From positions 1 through 5,247 of the forward strand of contig JACCUU010000086.1 in the NCBI GenBank assembly GCA_013811645.1: a stretch of DNA of 5,247 nucleotides, given 5' to 3'. The stretch is from Actinomycetota bacterium. GTDB taxonomy: Bacteria > Actinomycetota > Thermoleophilia > Gaiellales > Gaiellaceae. This document shows, piece by piece, positions 4,066-5,247 of the stretch. Below the pieces are notes generated by a model. The model had not been told where the DNA came from. It made no database searches and was given only the letters and a program-made list of their open reading frames with translations. Numbering within the stretch: the stretch's first letter is position 1; every line of letters begins with the position of its first letter. A program made the position numbers and the translations under genes.

Positions 4066-5247
4066 CGTACATCATCGCGGAGCCCTGCATTGACATAAAG
4101 GACAAGTCCTGTGTCGACGTCTGCCCGGTCGACTGCATCCACGAGTTCGAGCGGATTCTGATCATCGATCCCGAGGAGTGCATCGACTGCTTCGCGCCGT
4201 CGGAGCAGCTCGTCACGTCGCACGGCCTGCGCTCGTTTGCCGAGCTCGAGGACACGGCCTGCCGCGTTCTGACCGACTCCGGCTTCAAGCCCGCGGTCGT
4301 GAAGCGGTTTCGACGGCGGCCGCTCGTCACGATCGAGGTGGCACCCGCCTTCGAAGAGCGCGATCGCTACGGTGGCACGCGGCTGACGACGCGGAACAGC
4401 TCTCGATTTCGGCGGACGATCTCGGCAACGCCGACGCACAGGTGGCTTCTCAGCGACGGTCAGCAGACCGACTCGTTGGGCGTGGGGCAGTTCGTCCCCG
4501 CCGTCAAGGCACAGCCGACGCGGGACTCGGAGACGTATCGCCTCGGAGTGCTGCATGGCCTCGTTTTCGGCGACGGGGCATGGAACAAGCAAGAGATCCG
4601 CTCAGGCGAGCACCTTCACTATGTCCAGCTGTACGGAGAGCGGGTGGCGAAGTTCCGCGATTTCTTCGACCAGGTCAACTTCTCGCCGTCGCTCGACCTC
4701 CATCCCGGATACGCGGGAACGGGCGTCGTGCGTTCATGCGCGAATCTCAAGAAACTCCTCCCAGAGACAGCCGACTCCGAGTACATCGCCGGTTTTATCG
4801 ATGGGTGGCTTGCTGCCGATGGTGATCCGGTCAAGGCTGGCTCCTGGCGACTCCGATCGACTGACCACGAAGCGCTCGATTGGGTCGAGCGCGCTGCGGT
4901 AATCGCCGGATACGTCGCCGTCGGCTCAGGTGAGGAAGGAAGCCTCGAGACGAACTTCGGCGTTCGTAGCCGGCCGATTCGCTGGCTCTACCTTGCGACA
5001 CGCGAAACGCACTGGCGGGTGATGAGCGTGAACGACGAGGAGGCTGACGAGGCCGATACTTTTTGTGCGGTGGTCCCCGGGAAGCATGCGTTCACCTTGG
5101 CCGGGGGCGTCTACACCAAGAACTGCGGTGCATGCGAACCGGAGTGTCCGGTGGAGGCGATCTTCCCCGAGGACGCGCTTCCGGACAAGTGGAACGCCTT
5201 CGTCGAGATCAACTACGCGTTCCCGGACCCGGCCAAGATCAACTCGC
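4062..5247 (+). CDS. fdxA: Seven-iron ferredoxin (FdxA type) precursor interrupted by an intein; 3' truncated by window end
   Basis: The frame is open from GTG 4062 to the window end (395 full codons). The N-extein (residues 1-42) and C-extein (from residue 355) join into a typical [3Fe-4S][4Fe-4S] ferredoxin: TYIIAEPCIDIKDKSC, VDVCPVDCIHEF, DPEECID|CGACEPECPVEAIF. Numbering the spliced product, cysteines are 9, 17, 21, 25, 40, 43, 46 and 50. By family comparison 9, 17 and 50 should bind the 3Fe cluster and 21, 40, 43 and 46 the 4Fe cluster. These low-potential electron carriers serve redox enzymes such as P450s and oxidoreductases. Spliced residues visible: 83 of the roughly 105-110 usual, so about 25 are cut off. 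Between the exteins sits a 312-residue intein (see separate entry). GTG overlaps the receiver-like gene's TGA; no independent Shine-Dalgarno is apparent. Confidence 0.93.
   Translation, partial: MTYIIAEPCIDIKDKSCVDVCPVDCIHEFERILIIDPEECIDCFAPSEQLVTSHGLRSFAELEDTACRVLTDSGFKPAVVKRFRRRPLVTIEVAPAFEERDRYGGTRLTTRNSSRFRRTISATPTHRWLLSDGQQTDSLGVGQFVPAVKAQPTRDSETYRLGVLHGLVFGDGAWNKQEIRSGEHLHYVQLYGERVAKFRDFFDQVNFSPSLDLHPGYAGTGVVRSCANLKKLLPETADSEYIAGFIDGWLAADGDPVKAGSWRLRSTDHEALDWVERAAVIAGYVAVGSGEEGSLETNFGVRSRPIRWLYLATRETHWRVMSVNDEEADEADTFCAVVPGKHAFTLAGGVYTKNCGACEPECPVEAIFPEDALPDKWNAFVEINYAFPDPAKINS
4188..5123 (+). mobile_element. Intein with LAGLIDADG homing endonuclease inside FdxA, class 3-like (Trp-Cys-Thr) signature
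   Basis: 312 residues in frame with the ferredoxin. Splice junctions: CID|CFAPSEQ and GVYTKN|CGAC, i.e. Cys1, terminal Asn312 and Cys+1. Intein numbering: block A is Cys1 to about residue 20 (CFAPSEQLVTSHG..SFAEL); block B is SATPTHRWLL with Thr81, His84 and Trp86; endonuclease motifs are LGVLHGLVFGDG (119-130) and IAGFIDGWLAADG (200-212); block F is TFCAVVPGKHAF with Cys293 and His300; block G is VYTKN. Trp at B:12, Cys at F:4 and Thr at G:5 match the WCT motif that defines class 3 inteins, which start splicing from the block F Cys rather than Cys1. The penultimate residue is Lys311, where His is usual. All splicing blocks are present and there is no stop or frameshift, so it looks functional. 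Class assignment is by motif position only. Confidence 0.93.
4530..5009 (+). other. LAGLIDADG (DOD) homing endonuclease domain of the FdxA intein, approximate limits
   Basis: The segment between splicing blocks B and F holds the two dodecapeptide motifs, LGVLHGLVFGDG and IAGFIDGWLAADG, about 80 residues apart. Both keep the metal-binding acid before the final Gly (Asp129 and Asp211 in intein numbering), so DNA cleavage activity is plausible. The domain end was set just before HWRVMSV, which resembles the return to the splicing fold ahead of block F. By hand count about 31 of 110 codons in the centre of this domain end in A/T, against about 14 of 80 at the start of ccdA, hinting at a different origin. 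The target would be the intein-less ferredoxin sequence around the CIDCGAC codons. Confidence 0.8.

Noticed and set aside
3678..4592. Long minus-strand open frame opposite the receiver-like gene and the ferredoxin/intein.
   Set aside because: No domain or membrane pattern in its translation; the opposite strand carries conserved ferredoxin and intein motifs throughout.
4178..4825. Open + strand frame overlapping the intein in another phase, which might suggest a separate gene.
   Set aside because: The translation is Arg/Ala-rich with no motifs, while the ferredoxin frame is continuous and contains every intein block.

Overview
The window is GC-rich, densely packed bacterial DNA: strong G/C preference at third codon positions, GTG starts, and 4-base stop/start overlaps. 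The gene content (a Pro/Thr-linked L,D-transpeptidase, a CcmG/CcmH/CcdA cytochrome c maturation set, and a mycobacterial-type seven-iron ferredoxin) suggests a high-GC actinobacterium, possibly a deep-branching one such as Thermoleophilia. That placement is inference from gene content and composition only.

Left part (1-3366, + strand): five genes in one probable operon. They are the 3' end of a glycerophosphodiester phosphodiesterase, a secreted L,D-transpeptidase with a VanW-type peptidoglycan-binding domain, a membrane-anchored TlpA/CcmG/ResA-like thioredoxin, a CcmH-like apocytochrome thiol reductase, and the membrane electron carrier CcdA. The last three form a coherent pathway: CcdA moves reducing power across the membrane, the TlpA-like protein receives it, and CcmH presents apocytochrome c in reduced form. 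Genes overlap or lie within 20 bp of each other.

Middle part (3376-4065): a small DUF309 protein on the minus strand converges on ccdA and diverges from a small degenerate receiver-like (CheY-fold) protein. Only 39 bp separate the two start codons. That gap holds what look like two overlapping divergent promoters for leaderless mRNAs.

Right part (4062-5247, running off the end): the stop of the receiver-like gene overlaps the GTG start of a seven-iron ferredoxin (FdxA type) that is interrupted by an in-frame intein of 312 residues. The intein sits exactly before a [4Fe-4S] ligand cysteine (CID | intein | CGAC). It carries both LAGLIDADG homing-endonuclease motifs with their acidic residues intact. 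It also shows the non-contiguous Trp-Cys-Thr signature of class 3 inteins (Trp86, Cys293, Thr310) while still starting with Cys1, and its penultimate residue is Lys instead of His. This is the main discovery candidate in the window.

The window is almost entirely coding; there is no gene-free stretch over 300 bases. No tRNA, rRNA, CRISPR array, insertion sequence or convincing intrinsic terminator was seen.
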